Made by a program: the position numbers and the translations under genes. A stretch of 64,000 nucleotides of DNA, from NCBI RefSeq assembly GCF_003003355.1, contig NZ_PVTQ01000003.1, positions 310,001 to 374,000 of the forward strand, given 5' to 3'. This stretch comes from Donghicola tyrosinivorans. GTDB taxonomy: Bacteria > Pseudomonadota > Alphaproteobacteria > Rhodobacterales > Rhodobacteraceae. Below are positions 17,125 to 25,115 of this stretch, in pieces; within the stretch, counting starts at the first letter, position 1; every line of letters begins with the position of its first letter. The notes under the pieces are model-generated. The model worked only from the letters and a program-made list of their open reading frames with translations. It was not told the DNA's origin and did not search any database.

Positions 17125-18505
17125 ACTCATCAAAGGAGCTAATCCCAACGGGCTTGTCGACTATCTCCTTGGCGCCACCGACAACCAAGGACGAGACCGC
17201 CCTAAGGTTGCAATCGTCGGAGGCACACTTGGCTTTGATGGCGTGTCCGCAAAGCGCCAATTCGCTACCCTGAGAAAATTGCGCCCCTCCGTCACCAAGA
17301 ACATCGTGCACATGTCGATCTCTCTGCCCGCGCAGGACCGAGAACTTTCTGAAGACGAGTGGTCCGCTATTGGGGACCACTGGGCCAAGGAGATGGGGTT
17401 CCAAGCTTACCTGACTGTTTGCCACGGTGACCATATTCACATCGCAGCCAGCCGTATCAGGCTGGATGGATCCGTCGTTTCGGACAGCCATGACTACCGC
17501 CGCAGCGAAGCATTAGTCCGAGAAGTTGAGCAAATGTTCGAATTGATCCCAGTGGAGCCATCGCACTTGCTCAATGCAGACCGCAAAGCAGACCACATTA
17601 CAGCTCCGAAATCGGGCGAGTTGGAAATGGCTGCGAAGGGCGAAATCTCGTCTAAGGCTCAGCTGCAGAAGTTGCTTTCGGATCTGACCGCCAAGCCCAT
17701 CACCGCAAGCGATTTTGTAGACGCCCTGGAAGCCTGTGGCGTTGACGTGCGCCCGAACGTTTCCCCGACCACGGGCAGGCTCTCAGGCTTTGCTTTTGGC
17801 CTAGATGGGAATGTTTTATCCGCGTCCGCGCTTGGACGGGGCTTTTCATTGAAGAACTTAGAGAAGAGAGGATTTGCCTATGTCAAAGACCGAGACTTTC
17901 AGAAACTCAGCGAAGCAAAAGAGCGCAGCCTTGAACGCGCCTTTAGCGATGCAGCTGGAGACGAACGCGGCGGTGCAGCAAGAAGTGCTTCAGGCGATAC
18001 ATGCGCTGCCCCACGAGATTGGCAGAGCATTGGAGCCGATAATGAATTTGCTGGAGGAGCAAAGAGCGCAGAATGTGCTTCTGCTGGACCGGATGCAAAA
18101 GCAGGATCGCCTGATGCGGGCTTTGGGGAAGCGACTGGAGAAACAGTAAGTCAACTCATATCGCAGATCCCGCAGCGACGCACCGGTAAGCCTGACAGCA
18201 TAGGGCATTCTTCAGATGACGAACCGCAGCCCATCGGCTTGGCTGAATTCCTCAATGGCTTTGAAAGACGGGTTCAAGTTGTCACGCGCCCTCTATGGGT
18301 ACTACAGCAAATATTGGCAGGATTGGAAAATGTCCGCCAGAAACTCCGCGCTGGTAAGGCGATCAGCAAGAGTTTCCTGAAATCGCGCTCTAGCGTGGGC
18401 GCGACACCTTCAGCCGAACCGGACCACCCACAAGACTGCAGTGATCGCGTGCGCAAAGGCGTCAGTGGGGCTTCAGATGATCCGGAACCGCCAATTCCAC
18501 TATAA
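17111..18505 (+). CDS. mobA: relaxase/mobilization nuclease MobA
   Basis: 464 aa. The relaxase domain (residues ~1-170) has a candidate nicking Tyr at Y18 (GLVDYLLG) and the metal-binding three-His motif HGDHIH (H105, H108, H110) typical of PF03432-type relaxases. It nicks oriT and pilots the strand during mobilization. Residues ~256-346 are low-complexity (Ala/Gly/Ser/Asp) and coincide with a second gene in another frame, so this part of MobA is constrained by overprinting. The C-terminus is a helical tail with no recognised primase or helicase domain. Confidence 0.88.
   Translation: MAIGKLIKGANPNGLVDYLLGATDNQGRDRPKVAIVGGTLGFDGVSAKRQFATLRKLRPSVTKNIVHMSISLPAQDRELSEDEWSAIGDHWAKEMGFQAYLTVCHGDHIHIAASRIRLDGSVVSDSHDYRRSEALVREVEQMFELIPVEPSHLLNADRKADHITAPKSGELEMAAKGEISSKAQLQKLLSDLTAKPITASDFVDALEACGVDVRPNVSPTTGRLSGFAFGLDGNVLSASALGRGFSLKNLEKRGFAYVKDRDFQKLSEAKERSLERAFSDAAGDERGGAARSASGDTCAAPRDWQSIGADNEFAGGAKSAECASAGPDAKAGSPDAGFGEATGETVSQLISQIPQRRTGKPDSIGHSSDDEPQPIGLAEFLNGFERRVQVVTRPLWVLQQILAGLENVRQKLRAGKAISKSFLKSRSSVGATPSAEPDHPQDCSDRVRKGVSGASDDPEPPIPL
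17880..18149 (+). CDS. small helical protein overprinted within mobA
   Basis: An 89-aa reading frame in a different frame from mobA. AGAGAGG ends 8 nt before ATG 17880, a good ribosome binding site. The product is a coherent amphipathic, coiled-coil-like protein (VQQEVLQAIHALPHEIGRAL ... LLEEQRAQNVLLLDRMQKQ), while the mobA frame across it is disordered. IncQ plasmids carry an overlapping mobB inside mobA, so an accessory relaxosome role is possible; homology to MobB is not evident. Confidence 0.55.
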   Translation: MSKTETFRNSAKQKSAALNAPLAMQLETNAAVQQEVLQAIHALPHEIGRALEPIMNLLEEQRAQNVLLLDRMQKQDRLMRALGKRLEKQ

Positions 18506-18534
18506 TCGCATCTCGCTAGGTCAGAGTTCGCAGC

Positions 18535-18957
18535 CTATTCCGTTCGCAATGCAGATTTTTTCCCGCTTCGGTACAAGTCCAGGCCGTGTTGCGAGAGTTC
18601 TGCAAGCCGACTTTGGAACTTGCAGACATAGGAGTTAGGTAAAAAGCTCTCTGGCGTGATGATGGTCTCCGCACGGTTGACCATGACATCCAGGGGTCCG
18701 ATGCCTTGCATGCTCAGGATGCAGGACATCGTCAAAAGGTTGCCATCGTTCATCCCAATCGGGTGGGGATCTGTCAGGTCTCGGCCTTTCTGGGTTAGCG
18801 CAAGACCAGCTGGAGTAGGGACGATAAGGCCAAGCGCCAGCAAGTTCTCAATATCCTCTCGGGGCGCGGTGCCACGGCATCGCAGCATGAAGAGGGCAAA
18901 GCCACCAGGCAAGCAAAGGCGGGTATCTGCGGCAAAGGTCGCGTTAGGGTCATACAT
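18535..18957 (-). CDS. hypothetical protein with possible winged helix
   Basis: 140 aa, soluble, not recognised. The segment EDIENLLALGLIVPTPAGLALTQKGRDL resembles a small winged-helix DNA-binding unit. ATG 18957 follows AGGAG by 8 nt; the same frame stays open upstream to 19560 but that part overlaps the divergent XRE gene and is not coding. It is divergent from the XRE regulator with a short shared upstream region carrying an inverted repeat (ACTCC/GGAGT, 18964-18980). Confidence 0.65.
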   Translation of the reverse strand: MYDPNATFAADTRLCLPGGFALFMLRCRGTAPREDIENLLALGLIVPTPAGLALTQKGRDLTDPHPIGMNDGNLLTMSCILSMQGIGPLDVMVNRAETIITPESFLPNSYVCKFQSRLAELSQHGLDLYRSGKKSALRTE

Positions 18958-19029
18958 CGAATCACTCCTGTTTTGGGAGTAATGATTATCGAGCGTAGGA
19001 GGGTGTGTCGATACCTTACGGACCCCACT

Positions 19030-19263
19030 ATGGCTGGCACCCTTCACACACAGGCGCATCGTGACCTGATCAAATCTCTGGTCGAAGCGCGCAAAGCCAA
19101 AGGCCTCTCGCAGGCACAACTGGCCGCTATATTGGGGAAGCCGCCCTCCTATGTGGCGAAGGTCGAACTCTGTGAACGCCGACTGGACGTGCTGGAGTTT
19201 TGCGCGTGGGCGAAGGAACTGTGTGATGAGCCTTTTAGCCTGCTGCAGCGGTATCTGGACTGA
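19030..19263 (+). CDS. XRE-family helix-turn-helix regulator
   Basis: A 77-aa Cro/C1-type DNA-binding protein: LVEARKAKGLSQAQLAAILGKPPSYVAKVELCERRLDVLEF is the five-helix HTH, given here in broken form as GLSQAQLAAILGKPPSYVAK plus VELCERRLDV. It consists of little more than the DNA-binding domain. The start is uncertain: ATG 19030 has no clear ribosome binding site, and earlier in-frame starts (GTG 19003, ATG 18982) lie close to AGGAGG or GGGAG. Divergent from the 140-aa gene, it probably controls that gene or the element. Confidence 0.8.
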   Translation: MAGTLHTQAHRDLIKSLVEARKAKGLSQAQLAAILGKPPSYVAKVELCERRLDVLEFCAWAKELCDEPFSLLQRYLD

Positions 19264-19691
19264 AGAACGGCGCTTGCCGAAGCGGGCGGTTTCAAGCAAA
19301 AGGGCCACGCGCGCCTTTCCTACACAAAAAAAAGTTTGTGTAGGAAAAACGGCTCGTACTGTGCTTCTTTGAGAATTCCCATTTGCATCCGCAGCGAATA
19401 GCACCATGGGCGGGGAGCCGTCATTCGCTGCGTCTTGAACGAACGGCGGTTCTCGCAGCAGAGAAGCAGTCCTTAGGATGTTGAGGTCCTCCCTTACGCC
19501 AGATGGAGCCTCCGTGCCCGATCTATCGTCGGGCACACGAGCCCCTAGCAACGTCCACATGGCACCAGAACGGTCGCCGATCTCTCTCCTCTCCGGGTGC
19601 CTTCATCGTCAAGCTCTCTCAGCCTTTGGCGGTATAGGCATCTGCATGATTTTCGTCGGTTGGCTGCGCGGAGCGAGCACTTGGCATTACG
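19264..19691. other. 428-nt non-coding stretch with two hairpins
   Basis: No gene is visible. It holds a perfect 13-bp inverted repeat at 19316-19347 and an 8-bp hairpin GTGCCCGA/TCGGGCAC at 19514-19536 (7-nt loop). The latter could terminate the leftward receiver-kinase operon, though it has no T-run. Confidence 0.5.
19316..19347. repeat. perfect 13-bp inverted repeat
   Basis: TTTCCTACACAAA (19316-19328) and TTTGTGTAGGAAA (19335-19347) separated by AAAAAG. It may be a bidirectional terminator for the XRE gene, or a recombination or replication site of the element. Confidence 0.75.
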
Positions 19692-21119
19692 TTACGCCCT
19701 TGCCAGCCGCTCTGAGAGTTTCGCGACGAAAGCCAGCGTGATTCCCGGATCGACCGTGTCATATTTGAGCTGGCGGTACGCATACGCGTAAGCCGAAGCA
19801 ATCACCGATTGGTCACCTCCGCCGACGTCATGCGCCCAATTCCGGCATGCCACAATCATCGGCTTAAGAGTATGGTCTTGCACGAATTCGTCCAAATTTG
19901 ACCAAGCATCAAGATTGCTTAACAGCCCTTCATCCAAGCCAAGTTTTACCGAATCCGGATGAAAGACGAGACTGAGCTCAAGAGCAATGGGATCGATTGA
20001 GGTGAAGCCTGGACCAGCATCGCCAAAATCGATCAGGACCGCATTGCAATCGCTTTTCACGAGGACGTTGCCGCAGTGAAGATCGCCATGGATGCAACTC
20101 TGAGACGCTTGGATGGTCCGTTCTTCGACCTCGCGCAACTGCCCAAGATCGAATTTTGCCTCGATCGCGGCGGCTTCGTCATCGCCAATCAAGCGGCGGC
20201 GAATGTCTGCCACCGTCACCATGTCAGCGATGGCAGCCTCGGACCAACGTATCAATCCGCTTCGAACCCGTTCGACCACTGCAGGCCCGATCGAAGGATC
20301 CGCCTTCAATCGATCAAACAATGGTGCCGTGTCGTCATCGGTCAGCGTGTAGAAGATTGCTCCATGCATGCCGACACCGACATCGACTGCGCAGTAGAGT
20401 TGAGGGCAGGCACCAATGCCGAGCTTGCGCGCATGCTTTTCATAAGCTTCAATTTCGGACCGGATAACACTTGCTGAGCCAAGTTTGCCTGCACACAGGG
20501 CTTGCGGCCTGCGTCCTTTATCCATTGCGGCAACCTTGACAACCTTCGCATCAGAGAGACCACCGCTCAGCAAGCTAACATCGCAAGCTACGCCGTCAGC
20601 TAAATTCGCAAAGCTTTTGAGCATCTGGTTCTGAATCGGCATCAAGCCTAAATCTCTGCCGCGCGTGTTGATGGCTATAGAGTTCATTTTAACGAAGACT
20701 TCTGCGACGGCGCGGACCCGAAGGAGGAGGTCATCGACCTCCTCCTTCAGAAAGAAACTTACGGTTTCAATCTCTTTACTATCGCCCCAGAGTTTCACTT
20801 GGTTGCCGAACCGAGCTAGACCGCGGCTGAATTTTTCGACCTCCGCGCCGGTGAGAATAAAGATCGGCGTTCCCGGAAGCAGTTCGCGCGCCGCGTGGAA
20901 GAGCGCTTGACCGTGTTCGGGATTGGGCGAATTCACCGTGCTGTTCGGCGGGATCGAGAGGTCGAGGATGACCAAGTCGATCTGCTCGTCGCGTAGCGCT
21001 GTTTCGGCGCTCTCTCTGTCAATGACACGCAAAACGTTATCAACGCCGGGAGTTTGGCGTAGAACGGGTTCCAGATCACGGGCGAACCCGTCATGGTCTT
21101 CAACGAACAGTATTTTCAT
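19692..21119 (-). CDS. response-regulator receiver fused to an APH-fold kinase
   Basis: 475 aa, third gene of a three-gene operon. Residues 1-130 form a receiver with the acidic pocket E7/D8, phosphoacceptor D53 (VILDLSIPP), T90 (FILTG) and K109. Residues ~175-475 form an aminoglycoside-phosphotransferase/choline-kinase-type kinase: SGGLSDAKVVKV nucleotide loop, K212 with E222, catalytic HGDLHCGN (344-351, D346) and IDFGDAG (D364). All key residues are present, so both domains look active. ATG 21119 is preferred to TTG 21128. It overlaps the histidine kinase gene, its presumed phosphodonor. The kinase may phosphorylate a nucleotide, small molecule or protein. Confidence 0.87.
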   Translation of the reverse strand: MKILFVEDHDGFARDLEPVLRQTPGVDNVLRVIDRESAETALRDEQIDLVILDLSIPPNSTVNSPNPEHGQALFHAARELLPGTPIFILTGAEVEKFSRGLARFGNQVKLWGDSKEIETVSFFLKEEVDDLLLRVRAVAEVFVKMNSIAINTRGRDLGLMPIQNQMLKSFANLADGVACDVSLLSGGLSDAKVVKVAAMDKGRRPQALCAGKLGSASVIRSEIEAYEKHARKLGIGACPQLYCAVDVGVGMHGAIFYTLTDDDTAPLFDRLKADPSIGPAVVERVRSGLIRWSEAAIADMVTVADIRRRLIGDDEAAAIEAKFDLGQLREVEERTIQASQSCIHGDLHCGNVLVKSDCNAVLIDFGDAGPGFTSIDPIALELSLVFHPDSVKLGLDEGLLSNLDAWSNLDEFVQDHTLKPMIVACRNWAHDVGGGDQSVIASAYAYAYRQLKYDTVDPGITLAFVAKLSERLARA

Positions 21120-21984
21120 GTGCCCCAAACCATCTCAATTCAACCCGAGCGCCCCCCCCGGAGGCATTTGACGGGTAGATGTCACCTTCCATAGCCTGCA
21201 TCGCCTGCTTTGCAGTCGCGAGACCGAAACCTATATGCGCTTCTTTAGTGCTTTGGCCTAAATCGACTAGCGATGATGGGTCGTGATCAAAGCCTGGACC
21301 ATTGTCGATCACTGCGACCCACAATTCGTGTCCTGCTCTGCCCCAGTTAAGCGTAATCACTGCGTCTCCTTCGTTGGCTGCACTGGTTGCTTCGACAGCG
21401 TTGCGCACCAAATTCGTCAGCGCGAGCTTAAAAAGTCCGGGATCGATCTCGGCGAGGAATGGCGATTGGCCAGCAAACCGGATTGCTTCCGCGGCCTCTT
21501 CAAAGATCGCACACGCTTCGCGGCATTCCGCCGCGATGTCGGTCTCAAAATATTCCGGCTTGCCAACGGCCGTCTTGATGTTGCGTATGCCAGCTAATAG
21601 GCCCGCAAGCGAATCTACGAGGGTTTTCGTGTCGCTCGCAGGATAGTCCTTGACCTCGATTGGTGCGCGGATGCGCAGCCGTGCAACCAGTGTCGCAAGT
21701 TCATGTATGATAGTACTCGCCACTTCGTCGATCGCTTCAGCCCTGAGTTCGGCTAGTATCTTAGTGGGCGGATCTGACGGTGGTATCGCTTCCACCACTG
21801 GCGCTGCGCGGCTCAACGACCTCTCAAGCGCACGCTTGATCCAGGGCACAGTTTCCTTCTTGAGCGCCGCTCGAAGTTTACGGCGATCGCTCCCGACTGC
21901 ACTCATCGCGAAGAATCTTGCCGCCTTCAGGCGCTCGTCGGCGTCCAGGGAAGTGAGCGCAGCGAGCGCTTCCTCACGCAACAT
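21100..21984 (-). CDS. soluble histidine kinase with HEAT-like N-terminus
   Basis: 294 aa. Residues ~1-60 look like two or three short HEAT-type helical pairs (ALAALTSLDADERLKAARFF, RRKLRAALKKETVPWIKRAL). The H-box is IIHELATLVARLR with H94. The HATPase domain has the N-box NLVRNAVEA (191-199), G1 DNGPGF (227-232) and G2 GFGLATAK (252-259). There is no membrane segment, PAS or GAF domain, so the signal must be internal, probably from the adjacent ATPase. Its start codon directly follows the ATPase stop codon, and its end overlaps the receiver-kinase start. Confidence 0.88.
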   Translation of the reverse strand: MLREEALAALTSLDADERLKAARFFAMSAVGSDRRKLRAALKKETVPWIKRALERSLSRAAPVVEAIPPSDPPTKILAELRAEAIDEVASTIIHELATLVARLRIRAPIEVKDYPASDTKTLVDSLAGLLAGIRNIKTAVGKPEYFETDIAAECREACAIFEEAAEAIRFAGQSPFLAEIDPGLFKLALTNLVRNAVEATSAANEGDAVITLNWGRAGHELWVAVIDNGPGFDHDPSSLVDLGQSTKEAHIGFGLATAKQAMQAMEGDIYPSNASGGGARVELRWFGAHENTVR

Positions 21985-23823
21985 TCAAAGCTCGTGCTCG
22001 CCATAGAAAGCAGCGCGGTTAGCAAAAGCCTCACGTCCACCCTCCATAACATTGGTAATCGCGTTCACCGCGTTTGGATTGGTCAGCTGCTCACAGATCT
22101 GGACGTAACCGTTGCGCCCGTCCGATGTCATCTCGACCACCAAGTCGGCACCGCCCAACACCGGAATATTGGCGTTGTGGGTCGAGATGATGAGCTGGCC
22201 ATGCGCCTTGCGATTGCGGATCGCCTTGATCACAGTCGTTGCTATATAGGCGTTATCAAGATGGTCTTCGGGCTGGTCAATGATAAGCGTCCGCGACGTA
22301 TGTTGCAGAACTATCGATAGGATTACTGTGCATCGCTGACCAGCAGACAAGTTCTCCACATCCTTATAATCCAAGCCGTCCAGAAGCGACATACGGACAT
22401 TGTCTTCAATACTGGCCACGACTATATCGGCAGCGCCGTTTTCGCGCAAATGCCCGAGCAGCCGGGCAGCGCGATCCTGCGCAATCGACGCGATTTCGGA
22501 TAGGCTGACGAAATCGTTCGAATCGATAAATCGAACCAATTCCTGAGGACTAACGCTTTGCGTTATACTAGTGACAAGGTCAGTATAGCGCATCCCGCTG
22601 CCCCGCAACGCTTCGGTTAACGCCTTGCTGTATTCGGCATATTGACCGTAGCGCTCGACTGTCACTTGAATCTGAGGCGAGAGTGCCTCGCTGAGAGATT
22701 TTGCGACAGCGACCCGACGGGAAAAGCGTTCCGCACGCACAGTATCGAGCAGCTTGATCCGCTCGTCCCTACGGGTACGTAGCAGCGTCAGCCGGTGATC
22801 TCGCTCTTCCACGATTTTACGGCGGGACATCAGCTGCGCTAATTCAGTCTGCGCCTGCGTCAGCTGACGGGAGACAGTACCAGCGCCGGCGACCGACTGT
22901 TCGACTTCCGACCGGATACTGCGCGCCTTGTTCTCGTCTGCGATCCTCGCTTTCGCCAAAGTCTCGCGATCACTCATTGCTTTAACCGCGAGAGTGTCGA
23001 AACGCTGCGCGAGCGCCCTGGCTTCGGCAACCAGTTTCACATAGGTTGGACGGACCTCGGAGAGGGGATCATCGCCGTCAAACGGATCCCATTCCTCTAC
23101 GCCAAAATCATCTTCGGCAAGTCCAGAAAGCAAATCCGCCCATTTCTGTGTGGGTTCCACGAAGCGTTCGAGAACCCCCTCGCGGACCGCAGTAGCCGAG
23201 ATGGTTTCTGTGACTGCGGCAAGCTGTTTTTGCTTTCCCTCCAAATCAGCAGACAACGCCTGATGCTTGACGGCTTCTTCCTTCAGCACTTTAATCTTTT
23301 CTTTGAGCGCACCAACCGCATCAAGGCCATGTGCGAGATTTGAGCGATCAGCCTCTGCGGCCGCAATCTCTTTGAAGATGGAGCGAATGCCCGCAACCGC
23401 AGATGCCTCATCAGATACAAGCTTCGCCCCTTCGCTGACAAATCCGTCTAGCAAGCGCAGCCTGCCACCTTCGCTAAGCCCCAGATTCTCAATCTCTGTC
23501 TGTGAGAAAACGAGCGGCTTCTGGTAGTAACCGCTGGCTTGTGGCAGCTCCTCGCCAGCCGCCCGCGTGACCGTAACTGTTTCCAACAGGTCACCCAGTG
23601 ATATCGAAACTGCGCCGTCTGCTAGAACTGCTTCAGCATGCTCCTCTGACCGTTCGCTTGCCTCCGAAGTGTGATTGCGCGCCCCTAGGGCGAACCGAAT
23701 CAGTTCGATGACTGACGTTTTGCCTGTTCCGCGAGCACCGATCAGGACATTGAGGCCATCGGAAAATTTTACGTCGAAGCCGTCGAGAAAGCCGCCCTCT
23801 ATTTGTAGCCGTTCAATATCCAC
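21985..23823 (-). CDS. SMC/RecF-like ATPase
   Basis: 612 aa. Walker A GARGTGKTS lies at 29-37, a central region of long coiled coil at ~140-420, the ABC-type signature LSAGQR, and Walker B LIIDQPEDHLDN followed by IISTHNANIP. This is the SMC/RecN/RecF-like head-coil-head layout found in several anti-phage and DNA-repair ATPases. I chose GTG 23823 because GGAAGGA lies 7 nt upstream and the product then starts at the first beta strand (VDIERLQIEGG); ATG starts further up (23853, 23886) lack such a site. It is the first gene of the operon and likely the DNA or damage sensor. Confidence 0.85.
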   Translation of the reverse strand: MDIERLQIEGGFLDGFDVKFSDGLNVLIGARGTGKTSVIELIRFALGARNHTSEASERSEEHAEAVLADGAVSISLGDLLETVTVTRAAGEELPQASGYYQKPLVFSQTEIENLGLSEGGRLRLLDGFVSEGAKLVSDEASAVAGIRSIFKEIAAAEADRSNLAHGLDAVGALKEKIKVLKEEAVKHQALSADLEGKQKQLAAVTETISATAVREGVLERFVEPTQKWADLLSGLAEDDFGVEEWDPFDGDDPLSEVRPTYVKLVAEARALAQRFDTLAVKAMSDRETLAKARIADENKARSIRSEVEQSVAGAGTVSRQLTQAQTELAQLMSRRKIVEERDHRLTLLRTRRDERIKLLDTVRAERFSRRVAVAKSLSEALSPQIQVTVERYGQYAEYSKALTEALRGSGMRYTDLVTSITQSVSPQELVRFIDSNDFVSLSEIASIAQDRAARLLGHLRENGAADIVVASIEDNVRMSLLDGLDYKDVENLSAGQRCTVILSIVLQHTSRTLIIDQPEDHLDNAYIATTVIKAIRNRKAHGQLIISTHNANIPVLGGADLVVEMTSDGRNGYVQICEQLTNPNAVNAITNVMEGGREAFANRAAFYGEHEL

Positions 23824-23926
23824 GCTTTTTTCCTTCCGGGTCACGGTGCGCATCGCCCCCTGCGACATGCCAGAGAACGCCGTCAATTCTTGCTTCCGAA
23901 TCCTTCTTGGACTCCCGCTTTGCTAA

Positions 23927-24244
23927 TTGTCTACCCTGACAGACGCGCCTTTGCCTCATAGAATAACGCTCGGTCCATCCCGCGATTTCGAGCTTGAGGA
24001 GGCAGTTTGGTTGAAATTTATGGAAGATGCACCGCCAAGGCTCCTCGGCATTGCCGAAAGTTTACTTCGCATACCGATCGCGCGTGCCCCTGCGACCTCC
24101 GCTCCGTCGTCTGTGGTCGGAAAGGGGCTGGGACAGGTCATGCGCCGTGCCAGACGTGAAGGTCGGCAAAGGGCCGAAATCTTAGCTAGCTTAGACACTC
24201 CCATTTTGGTAGTAGACGCTTGTGATCTAATCTCGGGGCTTTAG
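23927..24244 (+). CDS. hypothetical protein, 105 aa
   Basis: A short soluble protein, not recognised. A helical N-terminal half (DFELEEAVWLKFMEDAPPRLL) is followed by a basic stretch (GLGQVMRRARREGRQRAE). The frame begins with TTG 23927 without a clear ribosome binding site; ATG 24020 would give a 74-aa product. The stop lies 3 nt before the phosphoesterase start, so the two are probably coupled. It is divergent from the SMC-like ATPase operon. Confidence 0.5.
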   Translation: MSTLTDAPLPHRITLGPSRDFELEEAVWLKFMEDAPPRLLGIAESLLRIPIARAPATSAPSSVVGKGLGQVMRRARREGRQRAEILASLDTPILVVDACDLISGL

Positions 24245-24247
24245 CCG

Positions 24248-24808
24248 ATGACAATCTGGTACACTGCCGATACTCACTTCGGACACGAGAACATCCTCTC
24301 CCACTGTAAACGGCCCTTTAGCACGGTCACGCAGATGGACGCGGCTCTGATTGAAAATATGTGGAAGGTAGTGGGGCCAGAGGATCAAATGTGGATCCTG
24401 GGCGACTTTGCCTTCGGAGCAAAAGCCAAAGACCCAGCGTATTTAGAAAGCATCTTTCTACAACTGCCAGGCGCTGAGAAGCACCTTATCATCGGCAATC
24501 ACGATCTTGGGCCAACACTTCAGTTGCCTTGGGCCTCCGTGTCGCATCTGGTCGAACTGCCCGATGGCCCGAATGGACAGGCAAACACTCTTTGCCACTA
24601 CCCGATGATCACATGGAACCAAGCGCGCAAAGGGGCGCTGCAACTGTTTGGCCATGTCCACAACAATTGGAGAGGCTCGAATAACTCGGTCAATGTGGGT
24701 ATGGATGTTTGGGATTTTATGCCCGTGTCTTTCAACGACATCGCGCGACGCGCCAAGACATTGCCGAAAAACAAACATTGGGACGATGTAGAGCCGAGAT
24801 CGAGGTGA
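24248..24808 (+). CDS. calcineurin-like metallophosphoesterase
   Basis: 186 aa with all motifs of the di-metal phosphoesterase fold: YTADTHFGHENI (D8, H10), ILGDFAFG, LIIGNHD, LCHYP and LFGHVHNN. The compact family with THFGHENIL-type N-termini is common in phages and plasmids and is presumed to act on nucleotides or nucleic acids. It follows the 105-aa gene by 3 nt and diverges from the ATPase/histidine-kinase operon, so it might be a third component or an independent passenger. Confidence 0.9.
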   Translation: MTIWYTADTHFGHENILSHCKRPFSTVTQMDAALIENMWKVVGPEDQMWILGDFAFGAKAKDPAYLESIFLQLPGAEKHLIIGNHDLGPTLQLPWASVSHLVELPDGPNGQANTLCHYPMITWNQARKGALQLFGHVHNNWRGSNNSVNVGMDVWDFMPVSFNDIARRAKTLPKNKHWDDVEPRSR

Positions 24809-24835
24809 TTGGCGAAGCATATCCGTCAAAGGAAA

Positions 24836-24862
24836 CAGGCCGAGCGATGTGCACTCGGCCTG
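24836..24862 (-). terminator. hairpin between phosphoesterase and alpA genes
   Basis: CAGGCCGAG (24836-24844) pairs with CTCGGCCTG (24854-24862) over a 9-nt loop. On the minus strand it is followed by a T-rich TTTCCTTT, so it most likely terminates the alpA-like gene. Confidence 0.65.
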
Positions 24863-24871
24863 CTTAGTGGT

Positions 24872-25051
24872 CTAAAGTCGTGGAAGGCTTTCCATCCATG
24901 CGTTGATCTCGCTTAACCGCCAGCGGCTTGCGCGCGCGCTGGTTTTGATGGGTTTCGGAAACTCGTCATTTGCGATCTTCCGGTAGATTGTGGAGCGGCT
25001 CTGGCCGGTCAGTTCTTCGACTTGGTTACATCTGATAAATCTATCTTCCAT
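24872..25051 (-). CDS. AlpA-family helix-turn-helix regulator/excisionase-like
   Basis: 59 aa, found by reading the minus strand. It starts MEDRFIRCNQVEELTGQS, continues with STIYRKIANDEFPKPIKTS, and ends with SRWRLSEINAWMESLPRL. This is the AlpA/MerR-type excisionase pattern (VEELTGxSRSTIYR, a wing with FPKPIK, then RWxxSEI). Such proteins act as recombination directionality factors or activate integrase genes on P4-like elements. AAGGGA lies 6 nt before the ATG. It sits just downstream of, and in the same direction as, the integrase, as expected for a partner in excision. Confidence 0.88.
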   Translation of the reverse strand: MEDRFIRCNQVEELTGQSRSTIYRKIANDEFPKPIKTSARASRWRLSEINAWMESLPRL

Positions 25052-25115
25052 GTTATTTCCCTTGGGCTATGGAAACATGGATACCAGAGGATCATTAAAA
25101 CGGCGTTTACACTTT

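Noticed and set aside
18958-19560. Upstream extension of the 140-aa minus-strand gene
   Set aside because: It runs antisense through the XRE regulator and non-coding sequence; a good ribosome binding site is present at 18957.
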